This document shows positions 5,320 to 5,477 of a stretch of 5,477 nucleotides of DNA, piece by piece. The stretch is from Bacteroides sp. GTDB taxonomy: Bacteria > Bacteroidota > Bacteroidia > Bacteroidales > Bacteroidaceae. The stretch spans positions 1 to 5,477 of the forward strand of contig JASLDF010000212.1 of assembly GCA_030151635.1 (NCBI GenBank), read 5' to 3'. Below the pieces are notes generated by a model. The model worked only from the letters and a program-made list of their open reading frames with translations. It was not told where the DNA came from and did not search any database. Numbering within the stretch: the first letter of the stretch is position 1; every line of letters begins with the position of its first letter. Made by a program: the position numbers and the translations under genes.

Positions 5320-5477
5320 ATGTTGAAAGGAATAGGGCAGAAATCAATCTCCCTAATAAAAATATTGTTTATTGCGTGGCTATGCTTAAATTGCATACAC
5401 ATAATAAATGAAGAAATGGCAGATAACTATTTTGTAGACCTAGATGTAAACGGTAAGTTGGAAGAACTTCCACAAGG
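5320..5477 (+). CDS. Unrecognised protein with signal-like N-terminus (partial)
   Basis: The frame runs off the right edge with 52 complete codons from ATG 5320. It begins MLKGIGQKSISLIKILFIAW and continues LCLNCIHIINEEMADNYFVD, then LDVNGKLEELPQ. Lys3, Lys8 and Lys14 before an uncharged hydrophobic stretch (about residues 15-30) look like a signal peptide or membrane anchor. There is no good lipobox: Cys25 is preceded by Cys-Leu-Asn rather than L-[AST]-[GA]. An alternative start in the same frame at 5416 (MADNYFVDLDVNGKLEE) would give a cytoplasmic protein; it is preceded by GAAGAA, a weak purine stretch. I prefer 5320 because the upstream 96 bases stay open and encode a plausible export signal, but the choice is open. 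Too little is visible to name a family. Confidence 0.5.
   Translation, partial: MLKGIGQKSISLIKILFIAWLCLNCIHIINEEMADNYFVDLDVNGKLEELPQ

Overview
The window looks like chromosomal DNA of a Bacteroidota bacterium, probably a free-living or marine polysaccharide degrader. The DNA is A+T-rich, and start codons have A-rich leaders without Shine-Dalgarno sequences. Exact copies of the phylum's TAnnTTTG -7 promoter box lie upstream of genes. The gene content also fits: a sulfatase C-terminus and a membrane-spanning regulator of the SusR/DUF6377 kind. The genus cannot be fixed from the sequence.

Layout. Positions 1-121 are the 3' end of a + strand sulfatase gene, closed by a good intrinsic terminator (146-190). 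A small VOC (glyoxalase-fold) gene follows at 275-670 (+). It converges on a GNAT acetyltransferase gene (667-1602, -); the two stop codons share the bases CTAG and sit in the loop of a 13-bp hairpin. Upstream of the GNAT gene is an exact -7 box overlapped by a 7-bp dyad. Next on the minus strand is a 536-residue sensor/regulator (1741-3351): signal peptide, helical periplasmic domain, one membrane segment, coiled coil and a C-terminal helix-turn-helix.

The 930 bases from 3352 to 4281 hold no convincing protein gene but are not empty. They contain the regulator's own -7 box, repeated GTCTAC/GTCTAG motifs leading up to a divergent + strand -7 box (3564-3571), a 21-codon micro-ORF, several hairpins with T7 runs, and a very strong + strand terminator (4019-4059). 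Regulators of this type usually sit divergent to a susC/susD-like operon. Here the place of that operon is taken by about 480 nt of apparently non-coding, terminated sequence. It is either a non-coding RNA unit or the remains of a lost operon, and it is the most interesting part of the window.

Beyond it lies a WGR-domain gene (4282-4989, -), then a 330-base spacer with a tidy hairpin (5139-5170). The window ends in a + strand reading frame, probably from 5320, whose N-terminus looks like a signal peptide or membrane anchor.

The genes do not form one pathway. The sulfatase and the regulator both fit glycan use. The VOC, GNAT and WGR genes look like independent, singly transcribed units.
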